The translations under genes and the position numbers were made by a program. From Desmodesmus armatus (lineage: Eukaryota > Chlorophyta > Chlorophyceae > Sphaeropleales > Scenedesmaceae), in assembly GCA_007449985.2 (NCBI GenBank), contig VIIQ02000743.1, positions 1 to 64,000 of the forward strand: a stretch of DNA of 64,000 nucleotides. The letters are read 5' to 3'. The first letter of the stretch is position 1; every line of letters starts with the position of its first letter. The notes beneath the pieces are model-generated. The model saw nothing but the letters and a program-made list of their open reading frames with translations, was not told the DNA's origin and ran no database searches. Below are positions 23,001-33,100 of this stretch, piece by piece.

Positions 23001-26000
23001 AGCTACTGTGGCAGCCCAAGACCTACACCTTCACCAGATGGATGTCAAGAACGCCTTCCTACAAGGAGACCTGTCAGAAGAAGTCTGGGTTCAACCCCCT
23101 GAAGGCTATGCAGATGTGTTAGGCCGTCCCGGCGAAGCCCTACTACTCAAGAAGGCACTCTACGGCCTGAAGCAAGCACCACGCGTGTGGCACCAGAAGC
23201 TACACAAGGAGCTTATCAACCTAGGCTTCCAACAGTCCCTCGGCGACCCTTCCTTCTACGTCAAGAAAGACAACAACGGCAACATACTAGCTCTCATCTA
23301 CGTGGATGACATCCTCGTCGCCGCCAAGAGCCTACCAGACCTACAAAAGATCAAGACCAAGTTGGCTACAATCTTCAAGGCAAGAGACCTCGGTGAGGCA
23401 ACCTACTTCCTAGGTATGAGGATCACACGGCAGCGTTCTACACACACACTGAAGCTATGGCACGACAAGAAGACACAAGGCCTTCTCTCAGACTACCGGA
23501 TGACAGATGCTTACGCCCGTGCTGTCCCAATGGCGCCCTCGGCCAACCTGACCAAGACTGATGGCCAACCTCTCAAGCCTGAAGAGAAACCCCAGTACAG
23601 CACACTCATCGGCAGTTTGCTTTACCTCTCAATTAGCACTAGACCTGACATTGCGTATGCAGCTAGCAGCCTTGCACGCTATCTGGCTGCACCCACCACT
23701 GAGCACATGCAGCATGCTCTAGGTGTTCTGCGTTACCTTGCAGGCACACCCACAGTTGGCATTGTTTACAGCGGTACCAGTCTGTCCCTGACAGCATACT
23801 GTGACAGCAACTTTGCAACATGTCGTGACACCCGCAGGTCTGTCACTGGTTATGCTTTCATGTTCAACAGCGGCATTATCTCGTGGTCTAGTAGAATGCA
23901 GCGCACAGTTGCAGCCTCTACTACTGAGGCTGAGTATATGGCAGCTTCTGAGGCTGTTAAGGAAGCTTTGTTCCTCAGGAAGCTCCTGCCTGTTATTGGC
24001 CTCAAGTCCCACACTGTCAACATCTTTACTGACAGTCAAGGCTCCCTAGGCTGGATTAAGAACCCAGTCACAGCTGCACGATCCAAGCATGTTGATGTGA
24101 TGCACCACATGGCACGTGAGCGTGTTGCACGCGGTGAAGTTCACTTTGCACACATCTCTACTCAGAAGATGCTTGCAGATACCTTTACTAAGCCACTTCC
24201 ACCTGAGAAGTTTGTGCAGTGCCGCAAAGCACTTGGTATTCACTGAGCAGTTTTGCATAGTGTGCTGATCACGGCGGAGTGTTGGAATTGAGTATGCTCA
24301 GCCCACTATGCTGGACGAAGTTGCCCTTGGTTACCCGAAGTTAAGGGTTTATGCATGGTGACTGAAGTTATGCTATCCGCTCCTGCGGAGTATATGACCT
24401 ATGCATTGCCAGAGTGTATTTGGATGTTTACTCTCTCTCTAAGCCTGCATACGGTGCACCAGTGTAACAGGACTACTTTCCCACCTTATAGCTGTCAAGG
24501 TTCCCTGAGCTTACAACTCCCAGCCACATCTATGCATATCAGGTGTTAACGAAGCGCGCGTTTTGTTTGTGAGATGAGCAAACACAAGCCTTAGTCGCTA
24601 CGTCTGATTCAACAATGCGTGTGCGTGGTCGTCAAGCTGGCGGTTGAAACCAACGTTGGTTAACCAATGTTTGACCGCACGACAAATGACCCAGCCGCAG
24701 TGTCATCCCGTACAAGGAATCACAGCAGTTGAGAGCACTCGTAGTGGTGCACGTCTTTGCTTAGATCCCTTCACAGCAACATGTGTGCATGCCGCACTAT
24801 TAGCCCATTTACTTCACAGCCAAGTGCAAGCTCAGCTTAGCTGAGCGCCATCAAGCAAAAGTCCGAACCTGACCGAAACGTATGTATGGTGCACAGCAGC
24901 AGTTTGCGCTCACAGCCAAGAGCACAGTGAGTGCTGGACTCTGGGTTGACAGGTAGTACGAGTGTTTCAGTGTATGTGCGTAGTCCCAGCCATAATATCA
25001 TACATCATGCATGGGGCCTGAATAAAAATCTAAAAATCATCCGCCCATCTTCATGCACGCCTACTTCTCACCCACTCAACCAAGTCCAGTTCTTGCACCC
25101 CTTCCCTCACCTCCCTTACACAACCCACCCATCCCTCCCCTCCTGGCCCATCTTTCCCACCCTGTTCTCAGGCCATCACTCAATTGGGTGGCTGGCACGC
25201 AGCAGCTGAGGCCCTCAACCTGGCCCACACCCGGCCCACATCCGCAGCATGGCACAGCTGGACCCTACCAGACCTGGCCCAGGAGCTGTCCATGTTCATG
25301 GCCCAGCACGGCGCCATGAACCAGTCAACAAATACAGTCAGTAGTACCACTTCAGCAGCAGCAGCGGCAGCAACTGGAGGCAGGGGGCCCACCGTCAAAG
25401 GAGGGATGCCGGCAGCTCCTGCTCCCGACAGCCATGCAGGAACAGCGAGGGGTGGCAGGCAGCGGCTGTCTCGCATCATCAGCCGGCGCCAGCAGCACAC
25501 TGGAGACAGCGCCTCACCACCAGCAGGTATCACTCCCACTGCTGCTCAACAGGTCAAACCCCGTCAGCAGGAGAGACAAGACATGTCGCCGCCACAGCAT
25601 CCAGAGCAGCAGCGGCAGCAACAGCAGCAAGGAAGCACAGACGCCTTTCTGGCCTACCTGCCAACGCAGGCTGTGTTGCTTGCGGCTGGGCGGCTGGATC
25701 TTGTGTATGGGCTGCGGCAGCATGGCTACGAGGCGGTGCGGAGCTATATGGCGCTGCCTGCTAGGTACAGCCGGCCAAAGCAGAAGGTGCGCAGACCGGC
25801 TGATGGCCCAAGGCTGTTATCAGTCACCTGTTTGTGCTAGTCATTGCACAAGCTTGCAGGCGCGTGTGTGTCTTTGTAAATGCTGTGGCTTTGTGGGTGT
25901 TGCATGATAGATTTGGCAAGCAGCCTCTGTTTCAACAGTGGGGAGGCTGGGTGGTGCTTGTCGTTCCAAAGTTTCTGGAAGATCCCCGGTTTCTTTATAT

Positions 26001-26407
26001 ACATATAACCACTTCATGTGTTGCTGCTGAACCGATTGCTGTATCAATGTGTTTCTGTCCACACGCTTCATCCTGCTGTTGTGCAGGGTGTGTTGCTATG
26101 GGCTGATGTTGAGTCAGCAGTAGCAGCTGGCTGCCACTCCTGCAAGGAAATCCTGCAGTACATCAGCACACGACAGCAACACCAGCAGCTTTCAGCAGCA
26201 CAACCACAAGATGCACATGCACATATACAGGACAGCAGCAGCAGTGCTAGGGGACCGACAGGAGAAGCAAGGGGGAGCTCATCACTGGGCATTGTGCCCC
26301 TTGTGTCTCGTGAGCACTTGCAGCGGCAGCTGAGGGCCTGGGTAAATGAGGGACGGCTCGTGAAGGCGGCACGAAATTGCTTCACCCTACCTGAGCAGCA
26401 TTTGTGA
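11019..26407 (+). CDS. multi-module protein with four GRxDL/GG repeats and WW-like motif; 11-kb intron with nested genes
   Basis: Exons by splice sites and phase: 11019-11293, 11784-11868, 12179-12275, 12511-12879, 13147-13262, 13927-14034, 25172-25786, 26087-26407; total 1986 nt, 661 residues, stop TGA. The start at ATG 11019 is provisional. Exon 1 holds a hydrophobic segment ([17 protein letters not shown]). A module of the form MP-x3-L-x2-AGR-x-DL-x6-GG-x3-A-x2-L occurs four times: [30 protein letters not shown] (across a splice), [15 protein letters not shown] joined to AITQLGGW across the long intron, and [15 protein letters not shown]. Exon 4 has a WW-like pattern (CWVALP ... [12 protein letters not shown]) split by an acidic/Gln insert. 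From memory, plant PTST2/FLO6-type plastid proteins carry similar modules; no glycogen-binding domain is seen here, so no function is assigned. Confidence 0.65.
12003..12018. repeat. (TG)n-G16 tract in intron
   Basis: Sixteen G residues preceded by a TG-rich run, inside the second intron of the module-repeat gene. Confidence 0.95.
13456..13512 (+). repeat. exon echo of 13147-13262 exon end
   Basis: This intronic stretch repeats the end of the exon that stops at 13262: GGCCCTCCCTGAGGAG is identical, and the following CAGCACACCAGAGGTGAGG is matched by a diverged copy. The donor AGGTGAGG has decayed to AAGTGACA. Confidence 0.75.
13824..13865. repeat. 21-bp tandem repeat with internal inverted symmetry
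   Basis: CAAGTTGAACTTGGTTTGAAC occurs twice in tandem. Each unit contains the palindrome AAGTTGAACTT-like core, so the pair can also fold. It lies 60 bp upstream of the exon at 13927. Confidence 0.85.
14822..18437 (-). CDS. MYND zinc-finger protein, nested on the opposite strand; in-frame TAG
   Basis: A continuous frame runs from about 17626 (ATG) down to the stop at 14822, 935 codons, broken only by one TAG at 16532-16534. The C-terminus carries a MYND finger: CNNPRC, then LCAGC, RYCCRAC, and HKPAC, giving the C-x2-C ... H-x3-C ligand set. The rest is a Leu/Ala-rich helical protein without other known domains, as is usual for the large MYND families of green algae. A further exon-like stretch at 18167-18437 (includes [20 protein letters not shown]) ends in a GT donor and is probably upstream coding sequence. 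Just upstream of 17626 another frame also reads sensibly, so the 5' join is unresolved. MYND fingers bind proline-rich protein motifs. The whole gene lies inside an intron of the plus-strand gene. Confidence 0.65.
18582..18620. repeat. 20-bp tandem duplication
   Basis: CCTTGACCAACCAAGTACG is present twice in tandem about 90 bp before the copia insertion. Confidence 0.8.
18705..18709. repeat. target-site duplication, left copy
   Basis: GGTGT directly precedes the 5' LTR and recurs directly after the 3' LTR at 24542-24546. Confidence 0.9.
18710..18971 (+). repeat. 5' LTR
   Basis: Starts TGTTGGAATTG and ends CATATCA, the TG...CA ends typical of LTRs. 262 bp long, the same as the 3' copy. Confidence 0.96.
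18972..18983 (+). promoter_or_regulatory. primer-binding site, half-tRNA type
   Basis: GGTTATGAGCCC follows the LTR with no gap. Its complement GGGCTCATAACC is the anticodon-arm sequence of initiator tRNA-Met, not its 3' end. Drosophila copia is known to prime from an internal cleavage of that tRNA, so the same strategy is inferred here. Confidence 0.7.
19670..20331 (+). CDS. copia Gag, N-terminal part
   Basis: Starts at ATG 19670 after a 700-bp leader. About 215 residues of capsid-type sequence ([36 protein letters not shown]) of the retrotransposon Gag (UBN2-like) kind. The same frame stays open downstream, but from about 20310 its translation turns into low-complexity Thr/Ser/Ala, while real coding sense moves to another frame. 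Confidence 0.85.
20317..20961 (+). CDS. copia Gag, nucleocapsid part in a different frame
   Basis: In the -1 frame relative to the Gag start, the sequence reads as an Asn/Gly/Phe/Lys-rich RNA-binding region, followed by a zinc knuckle [14 protein letters not shown] (C-x2-C-x4-H-x4-C). It ends in TGA at 20959-20961, which would be a natural Gag stop just before protease. There is no ATG of its own at the join, so it must be reached by frameshifting, or one base has been lost or miscalled near 20300-20320. Confidence 0.75.
   Translation, partial: KAHHTGEYSNSFGSSYRFNKQPFRGQQQSNRFNSRTVPSFNKSHGNNGFNKGKGDYNNKSGYKGSDNNNNPKHKPHHTFPGNCLFCKNYGHSINECKKLQAKEAGRGRSHALREALDPAVFEQLMQCRQLLEEEEDYTQQQPEEYDDPAFFGRAYMLKAHDSSSTGLNSAYITGSSSPDPSPSSYFNPVRKPDLGYTIYRNNKTGNYALVTPLK
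20962..22530 (+). CDS. copia protease and integrase
   Basis: Back in the Gag-start frame. Protease active site MDSGAS near 21034. Integrase zinc domain with H-x4-H (HSRLGH) and later CSTC near 21540. Catalytic triad acids in [14 protein letters not shown] and GKAERLNRT. Then the GKR-like C-terminal part ([14 protein letters not shown]). It leads into a Pro-Ala repeat tract at about 22405-22530, where the frame is lost. Confidence 0.88.
22531..24246 (+). CDS. copia reverse transcriptase and RNase H
   Basis: From the end of the Pro-Ala tract, in the -1 frame relative to integrase, to TGA 24244-24246. RT begins around [20 protein letters not shown], with [32 protein letters not shown] and the catalytic YVDD at 23299. 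RNase H follows with [18 protein letters not shown] and TDSQGSLGW. All standard motifs are present and uninterrupted across this part. Confidence 0.93.
   Translation, partial: SPTPAPVPPPQPVNPQTTEPPGTRTSSRIRKPSVVTFREDHVVPDRLRATIAASQDLVEPSTYKEATASPQADQWRQAMDTEISELLGNDSWIATTPPPGVKPIPGKWVYKVKYDATGNIERFKARFVAKGFKQEHGIDYDEVFAPVSKFTTLRLLLATVAAQDLHLHQMDVKNAFLQGDLSEEVWVQPPEGYADVLGRPGEALLLKKALYGLKQAPRVWHQKLHKELINLGFQQSLGDPSFYVKKDNNGNILALIYVDDILVAAKSLPDLQKIKTKLATIFKARDLGEATYFLGMRITRQRSTHTLKLWHDKKTQGLLSDYRMTDAYARAVPMAPSANLTKTDGQPLKPEEKPQYSTLIGSLLYLSISTRPDIAYAASSLARYLAAPTTEHMQHALGVLRYLAGTPTVGIVYSGTSLSLTAYCDSNFATCRDTRRSVTGYAFMFNSGIISWSSRMQRTVAASTTEAEYMAASEAVKEALFLRKLLPVIGLKSHTVNIFTDSQGSLGWIKNPVTAARSKHVDVMHHMARERVARGEVHFAHISTQKMLADTFTKPLPPEKFVQCRKALGIH
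24270..24279 (+). promoter_or_regulatory. polypurine tract
   Basis: CACGGCGGAG abuts the 3' LTR. It is short and only partly purine; it is assigned by position as the plus-strand primer site. Confidence 0.5.
24280..24541 (+). repeat. 3' LTR
   Basis: 262 bp, TGTTGG...CATATCA, reads the same as the 5' LTR throughout. Confidence 0.96.
24542..24546. repeat. target-site duplication, right copy
   Basis: GGTGT, identical to 18705-18709. Confidence 0.9.
24547..25171. other. right end of the 11-kb intron
   Basis: No exon or element is visible. The stretch ends in a C/T-rich run and the acceptor TTCTCAG at 25171, which joins the exon beginning at 25172. Confidence 0.5.
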
Positions 26408-26410
26408 CGC

Positions 26411-26427
26411 CGTAGTAGTACTACGGT
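26411..26427. repeat. 17-bp perfect palindrome after a stop codon
   Basis: CCGTAGTA-G-TACTACGG begins three bases after the TGA of the module-repeat gene. A role in 3' end formation is possible but unproven. Confidence 0.8.
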
Positions 26428-26450
26428 AGTACCATTTGCTTTTGATCAGG

Positions 26451-26571
26451 TGGTGCTGCTTGTGTCACCTCCAGTGGTGAATGCACAACAGAGGGTGGAG
26501 CTGGCCGCTGTCCCTTGGGGCCTCTTCCCCACTTTGTACTGTGGCATGTGGCTGCAGCTGCCTACTGTACG
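26451..26571 (+). CDS. exon-like segment, unassigned
   Basis: An AG acceptor at 26449-26450 and a GTGAGT donor at 26572 bracket an open stretch that reads VVLLVSPPVVNAQQRVELAA and continues to TVRG. It may be an alternative last exon of the upstream gene or an exon of an unseen gene; no partner exon could be fixed. The remaining sequence to 27186 holds no other supported exon. Confidence 0.3.
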
Positions 26572-27186
26572 AGGTGAGTATGGCCACCCTTTCTGGAGCA
26601 TGAGGCAACACCTTTTGGATGATCCTTGTCACTGCACGCATTGCATCGTGTCCTGAGGCTGGTTGCTGTTGAAGCAGCAGCAGCATGCCCGGCGTGTGCA
26701 GCTGCAGCCCAGTGCATCCTTGCCAAATCAGCCACACTTGGAATGTAGATGGTCTCGCGTTGGTCAGTAGGAGCTGTCACCAGCCTGCCTGTGATGTGTG
26801 CATGCTTGCAGGTGCTGCACTGCAGTCAGCCCACTGTGGCAACCAACCAACTCCCTCTCGCACCATGGCTAGCAGCAAGCCCACCACTTATTGCGCGGGC
26901 TCCAGTTGCTTGCTGAAATGCTGATTGTGGCTGGCCAATTGATTGTATGGCAGTTCATTGAATGGTATTTCCTGGATAACTTGTAATCAAGGAGTGTTGA
27001 GGCACCATGAGGAAGGGGGGTGAACATCTCACCCTCCAGGCTGTTGCAGGTCAAGTTGCAGTACAGGTCAAGTGTGGCTCCAAGAGCGGAAGCAACATCT
27101 CTGCAGCGCTCCTTGTATTATATCACTGCTAGAGTCAACAAACGCGTTGGCAAATCGAAGTGGGAAATCTGCAAAACTCGGACTCG

Positions 27187-30100
27187 ATGCAACTGCACCA
27201 GCACCCGATCGCAGCACGCCGACATGCAGCAAGCTGTGCACATGGCACCAAGTCATTGGCTTTGAGGTCCAGGTGCAGGGTGGTTGCCCAGTCGCAGTCC
27301 ACTCACCAAGGCCAGTCAGCAGCAGCAGCAGCACTCCCTACAACTGCAGTTCGTGGCCCAACCTGGTCGTCCTTCGTATCTCGGCGCATCAACATAGAGC
27401 TAGCTCTCGAAGAAGCGATAGAAGGCGCTCGCAGAGGCCAGGCAGAAGACTGGGAGCCGGAGCTGGCAATTGTGTTTCTCAGCTCAGCATATGTTCAGGA
27501 GTATGGCAGCCTGATCAGCTTGCTTCGCAGCAAGATCCCATCCTTGAGATATATCACAGGTTCAACGGTGCGTGGCAACATTACTTGAGCTTAAAACAAC
27601 ACCACACCATGCCCCCTGCCAGCGCCTGCCAGTGCATGCGGGCAGTTTCAGCCACATCCGTTTGGTCGCTGCATGGTTGGTGATGTGCAGCATCATGCTG
27701 TCCTCCATCATGCACCAACAGTTCGGAGGCATCCCAGGAGTAGCTTGCAGCAATATCAGTCAAGCAAACCCCCTCCTTCATGCCCCCCCCCCTCCCCCCA
27801 CCCCCCACTCCTTCACCTCTCCCCCCCCCCCTTCCCATGTTCCCGCACGTGTGTTGCTCTGCCCCTCGGAGCTATCGTGTGAATGGCACCACCCAAAATG
27901 GTCCTCAGCAGATTGAGCACGCCCCCGCCGCACACACCACTCACTTCGCCATGAACCCTGACCCCCCCCCCCCCCCCCCCCCCCCCATGTTGTCATGTGT
28001 TTAGGGCTATGGCGTGATTGGCAGCACCCCGGATGGTCCTGAGCATGCTCCGCAAGTACTTCACTCACTTCCCCTCTACTTTGCACCCCCCCCACACACA
28101 CACACACACACACATACCCATGTTGTCATGCGCTGTCATGTGTTCAGGGCTATGGTGTGATCGGCAGCACTCAAGATGGTCCTGAGGAAATCGAGCACGC
28201 CCCGGCCCTGTCCCTCACGCTGGGCTCACTGCCAGGCACAGCCCTCAGCATCACACACGTCACGGGACAGCAACTGCCAGATGGGGGTGAGACGGGGGGG
28301 GGGGGCTTGGGTTCTTTGTAAACGGATGAGTTGTGTGGAAGAGTGGTTTGGACAAAGTGAAGGCTGACCGAAATTTGAGCTTTGAGTTGCAGTTGGTGTG
28401 CCTTGGCGTATTTGTGTTGGCGCTTTGCATCCAGCAGCAGCAGCAACAGCAGGTGATAGTAGCAGCACGGCAGCGAAGATGACAGCTTAGCCTTTGCAGC
28501 AGCAGCAGTGGCAGCAGCGACAGTGGCAGCAGTCTGCTGCGTACTAGGCTCCTGTCCTCCTTACTGTAGCGCAGTGCACACATGCCGCACTGGACATGGT
28601 GCCACCAGGCAGAGCAGCATGTTGGCATGGTGGTGGGCTTGGTTGCATGCTTCTGGCAGCGGTTGCCCGTCAACAACACGTCCTCGGCCAGATTTGAACA
28701 AACAGGCGTTCAACACCAGTTTCTCTCACTCTTCCTATCCTCAGATGTGTATAATCTGTAATCCTTGACTGCTGTCGTGCATGTCCTGCTTACTGCTGCT
28801 GTACTGCAGATGCCCCTCCTGAGCAGTGGGCTGAGTTGTTGGGCATTGACCTGATGAGCCCACACCCCACAAACGTCATACTGCTGGCTGAGCCAGAGTT
28901 TGCAAAACTGACAGAGCTGACTGAAGGACTCGACTTTGCCTTCCCTGAGGCCAACAAAATAGGTGAGTGGGGGAGCGGGTGCTGAAGGGTGCAGAAGTAG
29001 TGGGGTTATGTGGTGTGCAAGGGAGGGGGGGTGTTGAGCTGAGGGAGGGGAGGCTGGGGGGCGGGTGTGTGTCGACAGAGAGACTGCATGCGTGCACATG
29101 CATGCTGGCTAGCAGTCATCCGACACTTGTGTGGGGGGGGGGGGGGACGGTACTGGCCGATGGAGTGTCTCTGCCCTTCCTAAGGTTGGCACGCATGAGT
29201 ACAAAGCACTACATGCAGTACATCGTAGTACATGCATTATGTTGAGCCAGTCCTTTCGTACGCATCTCACATATGGGGACCCGCGATATTTGCTAAGCGC
29301 CTGCAGAACACGCCTTACGATACCCAGGCCGAGAAGGTACACACATCGTTCTTGCGCATCACGACTGGGTCTATCAAAGGCATTGCCACTGATGTCGTGT
29401 ACAGGGACATGCATCGTCGACCCATTATGTATCACTGGGTGGTGCTGGCTGCGCGATGGTGGACAAAGTTGTCTGATGCTCGTGACGATCAGCCGAGATC
29501 CCTGGCGGGGTGTGTGTGGCGTGAGGATGTCGCGCTTGCACTTGCAGGTTGTCGGGAGTGTTGGTCCTCTTGTTTCCTGCAAACTATGTGCTCGTTGCAG
29601 TTGCTTGCTGGTGATTGGCGGCAGCAGTCGCTTGACTGGGTGATGCAACAGAGGTGGGAGGAGTCTGCAGTGCAGGCCGCGCTGGCTGCCCTATTCAGGG
29701 CCCGGTGGCGAGGTCTCACCCAAGGTGACCCACGCTCCGCCCCTTCTATCGGCATTCACAAGCTTACACATCATGCATGGGTCTACCCGCTAGATCCTGG
29801 CTTCAATCCCTTCTCAAGGGACGATGCACCTCCGCATATCAAGTTGTACCTGCCCTTTGATGTAGCGCGTAACCTTGCCCAGTTGCGTATTGGTTCAGCC
29901 CACCTTGAAATAGAACAGGGCCGTAAGCGAAGGGTCTCTGTGCCCCGTGCTGACCGCCTGTGTCGATTGTGTTGTGGAGAGGATGCTACCCTGGCCCACC
30001 GCCAAGCTGTACTGGCAAGGACAGGTACTAGTCGTAATGTGGAAGACTTGAAGCACTTCCTGTTGGAGTGCCCTGTTTACGATGATTTGCGCGCCGCTTG

Positions 30101-33100
30101 CCCGGCCTTCCCCCTGTCTGATGCTGTGGTACTGGACGACCCTGAATGTGTGCGATCAGTGTTTCAACATGGAGAGCAGTCTGCGTTGGCATACACTCTG
30201 TACAAGATGAAAGTGCGCCGGGCGCGCCTTCTTGGGCTGACTTTGGGTATCTGACCTGACAAGGGGTATTTCTTGGTGTTGCTGCCTGCTGGATCCTAGC
30301 TGTTTGCTTCCCACTTCTGTACAAGGTTGTCGTGTTGCCTCAGGATGTCAACGAAGTCTCCTTTGCTGTCTTGCTTTGAATCAGGCTACTATCTGGTGTA
30401 GGTGGTGCAAACCACTGACGGGGATCGGGGTTTTTCCCCACCTTAGTGTTTCAACCGGTTCAACCCTGGCAGGCAATGCCATTGATGTGTGGCGAATGTG
30501 TCTGCGTGTAACATTTTCTTCCCCCCCCAAAAAAAATATACATTACAATACAATGGGTGTATGCACTACAATGCATGCACTAAATTGGGTGCATTGTAGT
30601 GCATTGTATACTGTACACATTGTATTCAACTGAACCCCTTCTTTTGACTATTCTGCACCCACACTGCACAGGGGGTCTCATCAGTGCTGGCAAGGTCAGC
30701 CCCATGCGTGGCATGTTTGCATGGAGCAGCCAGCAGCCGTTCAAGCAACCAGCAGAGAAGCAGCAGCAGCAGCAGCAGCAGCAAGTGGAACCCCAGCAGC
30801 AGCAGCAGGCGGAGGCTGGTGCCGCGTGGCCGCCGCTGCTGCGCACGGGTGCTGTAGTGTTGGCGCTGCAGGGCCCTGTGGAAATGGAGCTGCTCATTGC
30901 ACAGGTAATATTTGTGAAGTGATTTCTGTTACCGTCAAAATGTTTTCAGAATTAATTGGGAGGCGGGGCAGCCGAGTTGGATCTTGTTGATATCACTTTC
31001 ATCCCTACCCTCATGAAGAGTTGTGATAGTCCCTTCGTTTCATGCCTCATCTGAGACCTTCTCTAGTTGCTGGTGGGTGCGAGGTGCTTGTTCAGAGTGG
31101 GTATGGGTGCAGCAACTGTACGGTGCAGCAACTGTACATACAGTGTTTGGCCTGTCGCGTAGACCATGGCATGCCATGGCATGTCCTGCACATGGCAATC
31201 GTGCGCTATCACGCTGTTATGCTGCCCTGTCGTATGTCACCGTCTGGCAGTCTGTGCACAGGCTCTTATATCGCGCTGTGCTGATTTGTCTCCCAGAATT
31301 GCTTTGCCATCATCAAAAACAATCATGGTGTACTGTGTGCGTCCCTTGTCTTCCCTGACAGGGTTGTCGGCCGCTGTCGTCTGCCACCTACACTGTTGAG
31401 TCTGTTGCTGATGGTGGGCCTGTGGTGTTGGCACTGCGGGATGAGCGCGGCAGCAAGCTCACACCACTGGACGCACTGCAGCAGGAGCTGGGCAAGGTGA
31501 CTGGGGGGACGAGTGGCGTTATAGCGCTTTGTCTGGGGAAGGCAGGGGGAGTGAAGGGGTGTGGAGGGGGGTGGGCTGAGGAGGGGGGTGGAGCGGAGGG
31601 GGACTCGGGCTCTGATCGGATGCACTGCAGCGGGAGCTGGGCAAGGTGCGCTCCGGTATGGGTTGGGGGCCCCAGGGGTGACAATGCGTTGCATAGGGGG
31701 AGTATGGTAGAACAAGGGGGGTGGGGATGTGTGTATTGCGGTTGGGGGGCAGGGAGCGGGCAGGTGAGCAGGGAGCGGAGAGGGAGGGGGTCAGAGCGGT
31801 GGGGGAGCGGATAGGAGGGCTTGTGACTGCAAGCTGTGAAGGTCAGGGATGAGCGGGGCAGCAAGCGGCGGCGTTGGGCAAGGTTATGGGGCAAGGGGGG
31901 GGGGTTTGGGAGCTTTGTTCGCAAGGGCAGTGAGGGGGTGAAGGGGTGCGGAGGGGTTGGGGAGGGGGAATGGAGCGGAGGGGGACTGGGAATTGTCGTC
32001 ACTGTGACTGCGGGTGGATGTCATTGCGACTGCGGGTGTCGAAGGTGACAGGGGGATTGGGGATGGCTGGCAGAGGGATCAGCGCAACAGCGATCTCACC
32101 CCATCACAGCCACTGCAGCAGGAGGTGGACGGTGGTGTTGAAAGCAGGGGAAAGGGGCAGACGCTGCGTTGTGCTGTGCTGCAGTGTGCAATGGTGCGCA
32201 CTGCAATGCAGCTGAGGACAATGGAAAGATGCTTTCATTGACTACCAAGCAGTCTACGTAGTATGCGAGCAAGACGCCCTCGTTAGGGTTTTCTGTGAGT
32301 TGCGTCTCTCTGGAACCTATGCTGTGCCGCGCTGTGCCGTGGTGTGTGCAGGTTGCCAGCAGCAAGCAGGAGTTGATGCAGCTGCTGCGCAACATGGCAG
32401 TGGGTCTCATGCCTGAGCTGCTCAGGGTGGCGGACGGGCCACCACCTGAGGCACATGACTTCCTTATAAGAGGTAGGCAGGGTGTCTGAATGTGTAGGGT
32501 GGGGACAGGGGGTGGGATCGAGCGTGTGAGTTGCTGGCGGTCTGGTGGTGGCAGGTCAATAAAAGGTTGCATGGCTGCTTGTGAAGCTGATGTAAGTCTG
32601 CAGCTTTTGGTGTTGCTTTGTGGTACACTGATAGCTTCAGTAGTGGTCTCATGCCTGAGCTGCTGAGGGAGGCGGACGGACCACCGCCTGAGGCACATGA
32701 CTTCCTCATTAGAGGTGTGTGGTCAATATATCGGCAATCAGCCAAATCGCTAATGCTTCCTGTATCATTTGTGCCATTTGTGGGAGGCGGGTGTGGGAGG
32801 TGTGGGCATGCAGACGGCGTCCCTGTGGTCTATTTTGTTGCTGGCCGCTGCAGCTGCTCCTGTTGTTTCTGCTGCTTGTTGGAGTGTGTATGATTGCTGT
32901 CCTGTGAAACCGTGGGTTACGTGCACACACATGCTGCTATACATGTTACATTACATAATGCATCCACACATGTCAGAGTGACCAGCTGCCGGCCTGCTAC
33001 ATCTGCTGACCGGCCTGTACATACATGGGATGTCCGGAGAGGGTCAAGAGCAGGCAATAGGCATGCACACCATGACATAGCATGGCATGGCAGGGCTTGG

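Larger units (their letters stand above)
18710..24541 (+). mobile_element. full-length Ty1/copia LTR retrotransposon
   Basis: 5832 bp bounded by two 262-bp LTRs in which I find no difference, with a 5-bp target duplication GGTGT. Order of parts is 5' LTR, primer-binding site, gag, protease, integrase, reverse transcriptase, RNase H, polypurine tract, 3' LTR; integrase before reverse transcriptase defines the copia type. It sits in the long intron of the 11019-26407 gene, in the same direction. Identical LTRs mean recent insertion. The coding region nevertheless changes frame three times, so the copy as printed is not a single open polyprotein. Confidence 0.97.

Noticed and set aside
26451..26660. 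Carbohydrate-binding domain completing a PTST-like protein
   Set aside because: The exon-like segment has no recognisable CBM48 motif and cannot be joined in phase to the upstream exon, which ends in a clear stop.
29229..30540. Functional autonomous LINE
   Set aside because: The endonuclease and the catalytic RT region are missing.
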